From: Staphylococcus sp. MI 10-1553
GTDB lineage: Bacteria > Bacillota > Bacilli > Staphylococcales > Staphylococcaceae
Direction: 5' to 3'
Assembly: GCF_010365305.1 (NCBI RefSeq)
Contig: NZ_CP048279.1
Location: 1,922,001 to 1,986,000 of the forward strand
DNA length: 64,000 nucleotides
How positions within the stretch are numbered: the stretch's first letter is position 1; each line of letters starts with the position of its first letter. The notes under the pieces are model-generated. The model was given only the letters and a program-made list of their open reading frames with translations. It was not told where the DNA came from and searched no databases. Positions 1 through 8,697 of this stretch are shown here, piece after piece. The translations under genes and the position numbers were made by a program.

Positions 1-1123
1 CAAGCTCATACTGCACCCCTTCATAAGGATGGAGTTGTTTAATAAATTTGTTCGCATAACCGAGCGCAACTTCTTCATTTTTACGTAACTTTCTTAAATT
101 CATATGCGGTTTTTGTTTTAATTTACCGTCTTCAATCGTTAATGTTCTTGGCAACGTTAAACAATTTGCCCAGCCGTCATCATCTGTCGGATATTCAGTG
201 TCAGGTAGTCCCATCCAACCGATTAACACGCGTCGCCCCGCTTCATCAGTCATCGTTTGAGGGGCATAAAAATCAAAGCCGTGGTCAAGTTCAATAAACG
301 GCCCATGATCAAACGCTAACGTATCAAAATTTAACGTTCCCATAATATAACCGCTTTGATAAATATTTTGATACGCATCACCTTCAGATTCTATGCCTTG
401 TGGACAGAATAGCAAAATATCTTTACCATGAATTTGAAAATAATCTGGACACTCCCACATATAACCAAAATCTTCTAATTGTGTTTGAATTTCACCTTTA
501 AACTGCCACGGTCCTTCTGGGCGCTCAGCTTCGTATAATACAGCACAACCTGTTTCATTCTCACGTTGTGCTCCTAACAATGCATACAGTTTCCCATCTT
601 TCTCAAACACTTTAGGATCACGAAAATGCTGTGTATACCCTTTAGGAGGTGCTGGAATTGCTGGAGGTAATAATTTACGAACCACCCCATCTGCTTGCAC
701 TTCCGCTACGATTTGACTACTATGACGGTTCCACTCGTTGTCACGATGATTGCCTGTGTACATATAATACAATGATTGATTAAACGAAAATGCACTCCCA
801 CTGTACACACCATGACTATCAAATGTTTGATCAGGACGTAATACGACACCACGATCTTCAAATTGTACGAGATTTTTGCTTGTGAGTAAACGCCAATATT
901 TCAAGCCATGTACTGCACCTAAAGGAAACCATTGATGTGCGATATAATATTGACCATTAAAAAAGATGAGGCCGTTTGGATCATTTAATAATCCTGTTGG
1001 GGGTTGAATATGGTATGTTTGCCGAAATGTAGATTGGTTCACTTTGGCCATTAATAACTCCATTTCTTCATTTGTTGCTTCTTCATATTTACGATAACGC
1101 TTTTCTCTACTCCATTGTTCCAT
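1..1123 (-). CDS. scrB: Sucrose-6-phosphate hydrolase, partial (C-terminus beyond window)
   Basis: Glycoside hydrolase family 32 enzyme that cleaves sucrose-6-phosphate, made by the PTS during uptake, into glucose-6-phosphate and fructose in the cytoplasm. About 374 codons are visible; the end runs off the left edge. Three GH32 signatures can be read on the minus strand: NDPNG (nucleophile Asp) at residues 47-51, FRDP (transition-state Asp) and WECPDYF (acid/base Glu) further on. The ATG at 1123-1121 has a Shine-Dalgarno AGGAGG-type site at 1129-1134. It lies 54 bases downstream of scrR on the same strand, so the two are probably co-transcribed, with a possible LacI-type operator between them. 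The family assignment is firm; the substrate follows from the pairing with scrR. Confidence 0.93.
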   Translation of the reverse strand, partial: MEQWSREKRYRKYEEATNEEMELLMAKVNQSTFRQTYHIQPPTGLLNDPNGLIFFNGQYYIAHQWFPLGAVHGLKYWRLLTSKNLVQFEDRGVVLRPDQTFDSHGVYSGSAFSFNQSLYYMYTGNHRDNEWNRHSSQIVAEVQADGVVRKLLPPAIPAPPKGYTQHFRDPKVFEKDGKLYALLGAQRENETGCAVLYEAERPEGPWQFKGEIQTQLEDFGYMWECPDYFQIHGKDILLFCPQGIESEGDAYQNIYQSGYIMGTLNFDTLAFDHGPFIELDHGFDFYAPQTMTDEAGRRVLIGWMGLPDTEYPTDDDGWANCLTLPRTLTIEDGKLKQKPHMNLRKLRKNEEVALGYANKFIKQLHPYEGVQYEL

Positions 1124-1144
1124 GATGTACCTCCTTTAACGAAT

Positions 1145-1158
1145 TGGTAACGGTTCCA
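1145..1158. promoter_or_regulatory. Possible LacI-family operator between scrR and scrB
   Basis: TGGTAACGGTTCCA is an imperfect palindrome (10 of 14 bases symmetric) with the central CG typical of LacI/GalR operators. It lies in the short scrR-scrB gap, upstream of the scrB ribosome binding site. In S. xylosus, ScrR is known to repress scrA and scrB; binding here is inferred. Confidence 0.35.
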
Positions 1159-1177
1159 TCTCTTTTAAGATAAATCC

Positions 1178-2125
1178 TCAAAATTTGGAATTCACGTCGA
1201 GTTGACGACTTTGAATAAAATCCGGCTGTTCCATTTGAAGCTGTAATTGTTCAAAAGCGATACGTCCTGCCGTTTCATATTGATAAGGTATTGTGAAAAT
1301 CGTTGGATGAACAATTTGTGTCATAGGATCACCGCCAAAACCAGCAATCCACGGTGTTTCGGTTATATGGTCGTGCATCAATGCTTGATATAGCGCCATC
1401 GCAATCGTATCTGTCGCACCGACATACGCCACAGACGGCTGTTGGATGAGCTGACCTTTTATCGATTGCAGTGCGGTTTCATCTTCAAACGATGCCATCA
1501 AAGTCTCATAAGTGACCTGATGTGCGGTTAACACTTCGATTAAACCTCGAAAGCGTTGTTCACCGACCGCGACATCATCTTCTTGAATACTCACATAAAT
1601 GACATGTTGCTTCCCTTGCGCTACAATTTCTTGTCCCATTAATTGACCAGCTTGATAATCATTGTGGTAAACCGAACTTAACGACGCATGCGCTTGACCA
1701 ATGATGATGACTGGCTTATCTATCTCTTGAATGACAGCCATATGTACATCTGTCACTGCAGTCGCCATAAATAAAATGCCGTCTACTTTACTTCTTTTAA
1801 ATGATTTCAGCGCATCAAGTTCCTGTTCCACATGACGCTCAGTCAAATTCAATAACATTTGATAGCCAAATTCGTCACATTTCGCTTTAATCCCTTTAAC
1901 AGTTTGGGCCACGGCATGAGAATACATTCGTGGGAAAATAATGCCAATCATCATACTTTTTTGTGCTCTTAAACTTTGAGCAAACTGATTCGGTTCATAA
2001 CCGTATGTATCAATGACGTGTTGAATTTTTCGCTTTGTCTTTAAACTAATCGACCCTTGATTCAAATACCTTGAAACTGTACTTTTAGAAACGCCTGCTA
2101 GATTGGCGATATCCTGTATATTCAA
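1178..2125 (-). CDS. scrR: LacI/GalR-family repressor of sucrose genes, ScrR-like
   Basis: A 315-residue transcription repressor. Residues 1-20 form the LacI-type helix-turn-helix (DIANLAGVSKSTVSRYLN), followed by the hinge and a periplasmic-binding-protein-like effector domain from about residue 58 (MMIGIIFPRMYSHAV). The start is TTG at 2125, with a good AGGTGA site seven bases upstream. Next to scrB it most likely controls sucrose use, responding to a sugar or sugar phosphate. The identity as a LacI regulator is firm; the sucrose role comes from context. No clear operator is visible upstream of its own start. Confidence 0.85.
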   Translation of the reverse strand: MNIQDIANLAGVSKSTVSRYLNQGSISLKTKRKIQHVIDTYGYEPNQFAQSLRAQKSMMIGIIFPRMYSHAVAQTVKGIKAKCDEFGYQMLLNLTERHVEQELDALKSFKRSKVDGILFMATAVTDVHMAVIQEIDKPVIIIGQAHASLSSVYHNDYQAGQLMGQEIVAQGKQHVIYVSIQEDDVAVGEQRFRGLIEVLTAHQVTYETLMASFEDETALQSIKGQLIQQPSVAYVGATDTIAMALYQALMHDHITETPWIAGFGGDPMTQIVHPTIFTIPYQYETAGRIAFEQLQLQMEQPDFIQSRQLDVNSKF

Positions 2126-2292
2126 TTGTTCATCACCTCACAGTCTCAATAGCTATTTTATCATAAAACCTCTCGCTATTTCTGTATAAAATACGATGCA
2201 GTGTAAAAATAAAATGTAACATTCAAGTCTTAGCGAACAATTTCAACATGTGATGACTAATAGGTATTTTTAAAATTATTCTATGGATTTTA

Positions 2293-2321
2293 TTGCATTC
2301 ATTTTGTATATCCCGTATAAT
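2293..2321 (+). promoter_or_regulatory. SigA-type promoter of the sulfur-uptake pair
   Basis: TTGCAT at 2293-2298, a 17-base spacer, then a perfect TATAAT at 2316-2321. Transcription would start near 2328, which excludes the upstream in-frame ATG at 2283 as the permease start and supports ATG 2361. Confidence 0.7.
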
Positions 2322-2360
2322 ACCTATTTAAATAATCGGATATGGAAAGGGGTTATTCTT

Positions 2361-3443
2361 ATGTGGACAATGATCAGTGGTTTAACTGTTGGGGTTTTAC
2401 TCGGTTTCGTTATGCAACGTACACGATTTTGCCTAACAGGAGGCTTTAGAGATATGTATGTGCAAAAAAACAATAAAATGTTCTATGCCTTACTAGTTGC
2501 TATTTCAATTCAAGCGGTCGGGTTATTTGTTTTTACGTCCATAGGTGTTTTGACTATACATAATGGTACCTTCCCTATTGTCGGCACCATCATTGGATCA
2601 TTTATTTTTGGTGTAGGTATTGTATTGGCTGGTGGATGTGCAACAGGAACGTGGTATCGTGCTGGTGAAGGTCTTATAGGAAGTTGGATCGCGTTGGTTA
2701 TGTATGGATTGTTTGCTGCGATTTCAAAATTTGGCATTTTATTACCATTGAAAAATGTCATTAACAGCCAAACCGTCGCTAATGCAGATATTTCTACTTC
2801 AACTGGTATACCGAGTTGGTTGTGGATTACCGCATTAGTGAGTATAACAGTATTTTTAGTCATCAAAACTTTACGTAAGCCAAAACCTAAAGTGACGATT
2901 CCGAAATTAAAATCACGTTATACAGGTGTACGTTACTTTTTATTTGAAAAACGATTCCATCCATTTGTTGCAGCGATTGCAATAGGACTGATTGCGTTAA
3001 TCGCTTGGCCGATGAGTTATTCAACTGGGCGTGAAGGGGGTTTAGGTATTACGACACCTTCTGCACATATCATTCAATTTTTAACTACAGGCGATTTATC
3101 TCTAATTGATTGGGGCGTCTTCCTTGTATTGGGTATTTTCTTAGGTTCTTATATTGCTGCGCGTGGTGCAAAAGAGTTTAAATGGCGTTTACCAGATATT
3201 AAAACCATTCGTAACAGTGCCATTGGTGGCGCTTTTATGGGTTTTGGTGCAGCAGTCGCTGGAGGTTGCTCTATCGGTAATGGTTTAGTTGCTACAGCAG
3301 CGCTTTCATGGCAAGGATGGTTAGGTTTAGCTTCAATGATACTAGGGACATGGTTTATCAGTTATTTCTTATTTGTAAAACCACTAAATGCCGCACGACG
3401 TCAAACGCATATTGCTAGTACTTCAGCAAATGCATCTCATTAA
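2361..3443 (+). CDS. YeeE/YedE-family sulfur (thiosulfate-type) membrane transporter
   Basis: A 360-residue polytopic membrane protein of the YeeE/YedE family, the family that includes the thiosulfate importer TsuA. It shows the two family half-repeats with conserved cysteines: RFCLTGGFRDM near the N-terminus, GGCATGTWYRAGEG in the first half and GGCSIGNG in the second. The start at 2361 is chosen because AAAGGGG precedes it and the promoter at 2293-2321 lies downstream of the longer start. Twenty-one bases later comes a TusA-like gene, and the pair probably imports thiosulfate or a related sulfur species and hands the sulfur to a carrier. The substrate is inferred from family members, not seen. 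Confidence 0.85.
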   Translation: MWTMISGLTVGVLLGFVMQRTRFCLTGGFRDMYVQKNNKMFYALLVAISIQAVGLFVFTSIGVLTIHNGTFPIVGTIIGSFIFGVGIVLAGGCATGTWYRAGEGLIGSWIALVMYGLFAAISKFGILLPLKNVINSQTVANADISTSTGIPSWLWITALVSITVFLVIKTLRKPKPKVTIPKLKSRYTGVRYFLFEKRFHPFVAAIAIGLIALIAWPMSYSTGREGGLGITTPSAHIIQFLTTGDLSLIDWGVFLVLGIFLGSYIAARGAKEFKWRLPDIKTIRNSAIGGAFMGFGAAVAGGCSIGNGLVATAALSWQGWLGLASMILGTWFISYFLFVKPLNAARRQTHIASTSANASH

Positions 3444-3464
3444 ATCATTAAAGAAAGGTGATAA

Positions 3465-3692
3465 ATGATGAAACACGAATTAGGCACTATCGGAATGGTA
3501 TGCCCTTTCCCATTAATAGAAGCACAAAAGAAAATGGAAGGTTTAAATATTGGGGATGAATTGAAAATTGATTTCGATTGCACACAAGCTACAGAAGCTA
3601 TACCTCAATGGGCAGCAGAGCAGAATTATCCGATTACTGAATTTGAGCAATTAGGTGATGCTTCTTGGACCATTACCGTTCAAAAAGCTTAA
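3465..3692 (+). CDS. TusA/SirA-like sulfur carrier protein
   Basis: A 75-residue small sulfur-carrier protein of the TusA/SirA fold. The catalytic-type CPxP motif is visible (VCPFPLIEAQ, Cys13), and the Cys would carry a persulfide. A GAAAGGTG site precedes the ATGATG start. It is the second gene of a two-gene unit with the YeeE/YedE permease, an arrangement also seen in other bacteria (for example yeeE-yeeD of E. coli). It probably accepts sulfur brought in by the permease in the cytoplasm. Partner enzymes are not in the window. Confidence 0.85.
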   Translation: MMKHELGTIGMVCPFPLIEAQKKMEGLNIGDELKIDFDCTQATEAIPQWAAEQNYPITEFEQLGDASWTITVQKA

Positions 3693-3704
3693 TGATTAAC
3701 GTAC

Positions 3705-3746
3705 AAAAAAGCAACGCCCACCTAATCACAAGGACGTTGCTTTTTT
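3705..3746. terminator. Bidirectional terminator between tusA-like gene and rex
   Basis: A stem AAAAAAGCAACG / CGTTGCTTTTTT with a 16-18 base loop. It has a T-run on both strands, so it can end the sulfur pair on plus and rex on minus. Confidence 0.85.
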
Positions 3747-3811
3747 GTTATCTAGTCATATTTAGCGCACTCTAAAATGAGCTATTTATTATGAGCACAG
3801 TTCATCAACAT

Positions 3812-4459
3812 TTACCCTTCTGTCGTACCATAATTTTTCATAAAGAAGAGTAGCGATTGGAGTTCAATCCCTAAGTCAATTTGATGCACTTGTACTGATT
3901 GTGGCGCGTGAACACGTTTTGGTGTAAAGTTCAAGATACCTTTGATGCCTGCTTCTACTAACTGATCTGTCACTGCTTGTGCTGCTGATTCAGGTGTCGC
4001 AATAATGACAACTTCTAATTCGCCTGAAGCAATGGTTTCTTTAATGTCATCCATCGACTTAATCGTAATATCCCCTACTGTTGTACCGATAATGTCTTCT
4101 CTAATGTCAAAAGCTTCTGTAATGGTCATATCATCATGGATTGAAAAGTTATAAGAAATTAAAGCCGTACCTAAGTGACCGACACCGACAATACCAATTT
4201 TGATAATATCTGAATCACTCAATTCTGACTTAAAAAATTCTAATAAACTATCAATATTATAACCGTAACCTTTTTTACCTAATTCACCAAAATAAGAAAA
4301 ATCTCGACGTATTGTGGCTGAATCTATATTTAAGCCTTCGCTAATGGCTTTCGAATTAACACGATCTTCGCCTTTCGCTTTTAAAGTATTCACAAATCTA
4401 TAATACAAAGGGAGACGTTTTAAAGTCGCTCTAGGAATTTTGTTCATTGATTTTCCCAT
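3812..4459 (-). CDS. rex: Redox-sensing transcriptional repressor Rex
   Basis: A 215-residue NADH/NAD+-sensing repressor of fermentation and anaerobic genes. The N-terminal winged helix is clear ([15 protein letters not shown], then [22 protein letters not shown]), followed by a Rossmann NAD(H) domain ([13 protein letters not shown] near residue 90) and the C-terminal domain-swapping helix ([15 protein letters not shown]). The ATG at 4459 has a GGAGGA site. It agrees closely with S. aureus Rex as I remember it. A Rex-type palindrome lies just upstream, which suggests self-control. Divergent from the ABC-F gene, as in other Firmicutes. Confidence 0.96.
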   Translation of the reverse strand: MGKSMNKIPRATLKRLPLYYRFVNTLKAKGEDRVNSKAISEGLNIDSATIRRDFSYFGELGKKGYGYNIDSLLEFFKSELSDSDIIKIGIVGVGHLGTALISYNFSIHDDMTITEAFDIREDIIGTTVGDITIKSMDDIKETIASGELEVVIIATPESAAQAVTDQLVEAGIKGILNFTPKRVHAPQSVQVHQIDLGIELQSLLFFMKNYGTTEG

Positions 4460-4490
4460 TTTGAAGTCCTCCGATATGATTTCTAATGTA

Positions 4491-4506
4491 TGTGATAGCT
4501 TTCACA
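4491..4506. promoter_or_regulatory. Rex operator upstream of rex
   Basis: TGTGATAGCTTTCACA is a palindrome of the TTGTGA-N6-TCACAA type known for Rex. It lies 32 bases upstream of the rex start, just downstream of a TATAAT-type -10 at 4520-4525 (minus strand). Placement fits autorepression. Confidence 0.7.
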
Positions 4507-4612
4507 GTGTGTGTGTTTTATTATAACTTAATTTATATGATAAGGAAACATTTAGTATTTGATACATATAGGATTTGATGTACAATAAATAAGAATGAAA
4601 GGAGTATGCCCT

Positions 4613-6565
4613 ATGATTTTAATGCAGTTAAGTCAGATTACGAAATCGTTTGATGGCGAAGAAATTTTTGAAGGCGTTAATTTTGAAGTGAAAACGGGTG
4701 AGCGCATTGGTATCGTAGGTCGAAACGGTGCGGGGAAATCCACATTGATGAAAATTATCGCAGGTGTGGAATCATATGACTCAGGCCATATCTCAAAAAT
4801 CAAAGGTCTTAAACTCGGCTATTTGACACAACAAATGACTTTAAATGCTGAAAATACTGTTTTTGAAGAAATGGCAAAACCTTTTGAAAAAGTTAAAGCG
4901 ATTGGCAAGCGCATGCAAGAAGAAACAGACTGGCTTGCTGCACATGCCGAAGCTTATGAAACAACAGAATATCAAACACATATCGCAAAATATGAACAAT
5001 TATCCAATGAATTTGAACAACTCGGTGGCTATCATTATGACAGTAAAATTAAAACTGTGTTGAATGGCCTTGATTTTAGTGAAGCCGATTACGACCGTCC
5101 AATTAACGATTTTAGTGGTGGTCAAAAAACGCGTCTCTCTCTCGCACAAATGTTATTGAGTGAACCTGACTTGCTTTTACTCGATGAACCGACAAACCAT
5201 TTAGACATGGCGACAACAGAATGGTTAGAAGATTATTTGAAATATTTTAAAGGCGCTATCGTCATTATTTCACATGACCGCTTCTTCCTCGATAAAATTG
5301 TGACGCAAATCTATGACGTCTCTCTTGGCGAAGTGAAACATTATGTCGGAAATTATACAAAGTTTATCCAGTTACGTGATCAATACTTTCAAAAGCGACT
5401 CGCGGAATATGAACGCCAACAAAGCGAAATCAAACGGCTAGAAACGTTTGTCGAGAAAAATATTACCCGTGCATCTACAAGCGGCATGGCAAAAAGTCGT
5501 CGTAAAATGTTAGAAAAAATGGCACGTATTGAAAAGCCAATGCTCGATGCGAGAAGTGCGAACATTCAATTCGATTTCGATCGCAATACGGGCAATGACG
5601 TCATGCATATACAAGACTTAGAGATTGGTTACAGCGCACCAATTACAGTACCGATTCATTTTGAAATTAATAAAGGCGACCACATTGGGATTATCGGTCC
5701 GAATGGTATTGGGAAATCGACATTAATTAAAACTTTAGCAAAACGAGTTCCCCCTCTCTCAGGTCAAATCATTGAAGGGGCTAACTTGAAAATTGGCTAT
5801 TATGACCAGAAACAAGCAGAGTTCCGTTCTAATAAAACCATTTTAGATTTCGTCTGGGATCAATACCGTCATATGCTGGAAAAAGATGTGCGCGCGGTAT
5901 TAGGCCGCTTTTTATTCACACAAGATGAAGTGCTAAAAGTGATTAACGACCTTTCTGGTGGCGAAAAAGCGAGACTCCAACTGGCATTATTAATGTTAGA
6001 ACGCAATAATGTACTCATTTTGGACGAACCAACAAACCATCTCGACATCGATTCAAAGGAAATGTTAGAACAAGCGTTAAAAAACTTTGAAGGCACTTTA
6101 ATTTTCGTATCACACGATCGTTATTTTATTAATGAACTTGCCAATCGTATTTTTGATTTAAATAAAACAGGCGGTCATCTGTATTTAGGTGACTACCAAT
6201 ATTACTTAGAAAAGTTAGAGCAGCAAAACGCACTTGCTGCATACGAAGAACAACGTGAAGACAATAATGCCAATGATGAATCGGCTAGTTCACAAAATAC
6301 GTATCAAGACCAAAAAGCGTTGCGTCGTGAAAAACGTAAAATCGAGCGCCAAATCGAAGCGGAAGAGCAAAAAATTATGGAATTAGAAGCACGTATCGAA
6401 GAAATTGATGTCGCAATGACAGATGACGCAACGATGAATGATTATGAAAAAACACAAGCTTTAGCTGACGAACGAACAAGTATCGAACAATCTTTAGAAC
6501 AAGTCATGACAAATTGGGAAGAATTACAACTAGCATTAAGTGAATTTAAAGATGAGATGAATTGA
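4613..6565 (+). CDS. ydiF: ABC-F family ATPase (YdiF-like)
   Basis: About 650 residues, a soluble ABC-F protein with two ATPase domains in tandem and no membrane segment. Domain 1 has GRNGAGKST, FSGGQKTRL and LLDEPTNHLD. Domain 2 has GPNGIGKST, LSGGEKARL and LILDEPTNHLD. A charged linker lies between them and a C-terminal Glu/Lys-rich coiled coil at about residues 570-650. ABC-F proteins act on the ribosome, many during translation stress. The start at 4613 is used because its AAAGGAG site at 4598-4604 overlaps the earlier ATG at 4595. Its place between rex and the tsa genes matches B. subtilis ydiF. No resistance role is implied. Confidence 0.92.
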   Translation: MILMQLSQITKSFDGEEIFEGVNFEVKTGERIGIVGRNGAGKSTLMKIIAGVESYDSGHISKIKGLKLGYLTQQMTLNAENTVFEEMAKPFEKVKAIGKRMQEETDWLAAHAEAYETTEYQTHIAKYEQLSNEFEQLGGYHYDSKIKTVLNGLDFSEADYDRPINDFSGGQKTRLSLAQMLLSEPDLLLLDEPTNHLDMATTEWLEDYLKYFKGAIVIISHDRFFLDKIVTQIYDVSLGEVKHYVGNYTKFIQLRDQYFQKRLAEYERQQSEIKRLETFVEKNITRASTSGMAKSRRKMLEKMARIEKPMLDARSANIQFDFDRNTGNDVMHIQDLEIGYSAPITVPIHFEINKGDHIGIIGPNGIGKSTLIKTLAKRVPPLSGQIIEGANLKIGYYDQKQAEFRSNKTILDFVWDQYRHMLEKDVRAVLGRFLFTQDEVLKVINDLSGGEKARLQLALLMLERNNVLILDEPTNHLDIDSKEMLEQALKNFEGTLIFVSHDRYFINELANRIFDLNKTGGHLYLGDYQYYLEKLEQQNALAAYEEQREDNNANDESASSQNTYQDQKALRREKRKIERQIEAEEQKIMELEARIEEIDVAMTDDATMNDYEKTQALADERTSIEQSLEQVMTNWEELQLALSEFKDEMN

Positions 6566-6599
6566 GTGTGGTAGAATTTTCTACTCCGCTCATTTTTTT
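6564..6599 (+). terminator. Terminator of the ABC-F gene
   Basis: An imperfect stem, GAGTGTGGTAGAA / TTCTACTCCGCTC, overlaps the stop codon and is followed by seven T. Confidence 0.7.
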
Positions 6600-6619
6600 A
6601 TGCTCGAAATACAGACAAT

Positions 6620-6780
6620 TCATCCACATTAAGAAACTGATAATACCAACTATCCACAAAGTTATTCGAGTTATCCACACGTTTGAGTAGTGCTTTTTCT
6701 TACTTTACGCACACTTATACTCAGTTTATCCACAAAAATCTATCTTACTTACACACAGGTTGTTCACAAATTGTGTATAA
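6620..6780. promoter_or_regulatory. DnaA-box cluster between ydiF and the mutS-like gene
   Basis: Three perfect matches to TTATNCACA lie in about 110 bases: TTATCCACA at 6671-6679 and 6726-6734 (plus strand), and TTATACACA on the minus strand at 6772-6780. One-mismatch sites flank them: 6620-6628, 6650-6658, 6705-6713, 6715-6723 and 6760-6768, plus one at 6881-6889 on the minus strand. The stretch 6566-6928 has no convincing gene apart from this. B. subtilis is known to carry several DnaA-box clusters away from oriC that titrate DnaA, and, as I recall, one lies near gcp (tsaD), the neighbourhood seen here. Function is inferred. Confidence 0.72.
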
Positions 6781-6928
6781 GTACGCACGTTCCCTCTTGA
6801 CAGACTTCATGCTTCGTGAATTTGAAATGATGTCCCGATGGTTCAAACGCTTTCACAATACATTGATTGCCTTATCGTATTGTGTAAAAATGTATATGAC
6901 CTTTAAAATATCGAAAGGATTTATATAT

Positions 6929-8512
6929 ATGACTTCGAATACTTTTTTCATTTTACTTCTAGTTGTGGCACTCGTTGGTATGACACTCATTACGGAAACT
7001 GTTCGTCGTATCCGCCACCGACGTATGTTGACACACCACTTAGAACATTTCACACGGTTTGATACAACTGAAAATCCTCATGCTGTTTATGATGCGTATT
7101 TCAAATCTCAACATACCACTAAAAATACGATGATCGACGACAAAACATGGTCAGATTTATCGATAGATCTCGTGTTTAACCGAATCAATGCGACATACAC
7201 ATCAATGGGTGAAAATCATTTATATAGTGCGTTACGTTTACAATCGCCACTCGTTCATTATGAATTTTTAGAGCAGCTTGCTACACACCCAAATCAGCAT
7301 CGAGAAATCGTGAAAAGACTCGTTGACATCGGAAAGTCGATTTATCCCAATTATGATAAAGACGTATTTGAACTACAGTATCAGTGGCATTACACCCTAT
7401 TGTTTGTATTGCCGTTCATCGGTATCATTGTCAGTTTCTTCAATTTAAGCGTCGGTCTATTATGGATTTGTTTTTCTTTTCTAATCAATATTATTGTCAG
7501 TTTTTGATTCAACTACTACGTGGAGAAAAATTTAAAACAACTTTTCATCATGGGACGGGTCGTTCGAGAAACTGAAAAACTCTCAAAAATGTCTATTACG
7601 CCTGAGTTCAACCATTCATTAAAACCGTTAAGCTTTATTTCACGGTTACGCTTTTTATTGATCAACGTTGAAACGATTCCAGGATATTTTGTGATGGTTT
7701 TTAAATATATGTTTTTAATTGATATTCATTTATACGCGACACTCGTGCGTCGTTTTATCAACCATTATGATACGGTTATAGAATGTTACCGCTATATCGG
7801 AGAATTGGATAGTTTATTAGCAGTGTATCAATATCGCTATCATCACGATACAACTGAGCCTGTTGAAGCGGATCATGTCTCATTCGAAGGTTTGACCCAT
7901 CCACTTATTGATGAAGCAGTACCGAATGACTTCGATTTCAATCAAAATGTTTTGTTAACAGGATCCAACGCTTCTGGTAAGTCTACATTTATGAAAGCCG
8001 TCGCATTGAATATCATCATGGCTCAAGCAATACGTACTGTGACCGCTGACAAGTTTCAATACGTCCCTGGCATGGTGAAGACGACTATGGCAAATGCCGA
8101 TGATGTAACGAGTGGCGACAGTTACTTTATGGCAGAATTGAAATCGCTCAAACGTTTGTTCCATCAAGATGCAGCAGTTCAACACTATTATTTTATTGAT
8201 GAAATTTTCAAAGGAACTAATACTACTGAACGTGTCGCTGCTTCACACGCCGTACTCGATTATTTAAACCAAATGTCACATTTAAAGAATATCGCAGCGA
8301 CACATGATATTGAATTAACAGAAGTCTTAGCAAATCAATATGCCAATTATCATTTTAACGAGCACGTGACCGATGGGGAAATTGTGTTTGATTATCGAAT
8401 TAAAGAAGGGCCGGCAAATACGAGAAATGCGTTGGAGTTAATTCGAATCATGCAGTTTCCAACTCGTATTTATACGGATGCTCAAGCATATGTGAAGCAA
8501 CTTGAAACTTAA
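6929..8512 (+). pseudogene. MutS-family membrane ATPase interrupted by an in-frame TGA
   Basis: One reading frame of 527 codons, broken by TGA at 7505-7507 (codon 193). The two halves are in the same frame, so this is a nonsense change, not a frameshift. The N-terminal half has a membrane helix at residues 5-20 and two more just before the stop. The second half has the MutS C-terminal ATPase: Walker A GSNASGKST, then DDVTSGDSYFMAELKSLKRL, the Walker B region YYFIDEIFKGTN and ATHDIEL. The start at 6929 has GAAAGGA upstream; the earlier ATG at 6683 lies inside the DnaA-box region. It could be a sequencing error, readthrough or real decay. A GTG at 7520 could restart the second half but lacks a visible ribosome site. 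Staphylococci commonly have an intact MutS-related gene here, whose role is unknown to me. Confidence 0.8.
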
Positions 8513-8540
8513 ATGTATGACTTATAATATCAATGCAACG

Positions 8541-8586
8541 CAAAAATAGGACTGAGAAAACATCTACCTCTCAGTCCTGTTTTTAT
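8541..8586. terminator. Terminator after the mutS-like gene
   Basis: Stem AGGACTGAG (8548-8556) / CTCAGTCCT (8570-8578) flanked by A-run and T-run, so it can work on both strands. It separates the mutS-like gene from convergent tsaD. Confidence 0.85.
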
Positions 8587-8697
8587 TATATTTTGTTAGA
8601 AAGTGCAGTATGGTTCAGCAATCTCCAAGGGTCGAAAACATAATTGTAATTGAAATGTTGAAAAACCTAAAAAAGTGTTTAAAACCTACCAAACAAC

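Noticed and set aside
2283..2360. Longer start of the YeeE/YedE permease
   Set aside because: It lies upstream of the promoter's -10 and has no ribosome site.
6683..6928. Longer N-terminus of the MutS-like protein from ATG 6683
   Set aside because: It would be translated from the DnaA-box region without a ribosome site; 6929 has one and begins with a membrane helix.
7384..7575. Possible frameshift bridging the two halves of the MutS-like gene
   Set aside because: Both halves are already in the same frame; only the TGA at 7505-7507 separates them.
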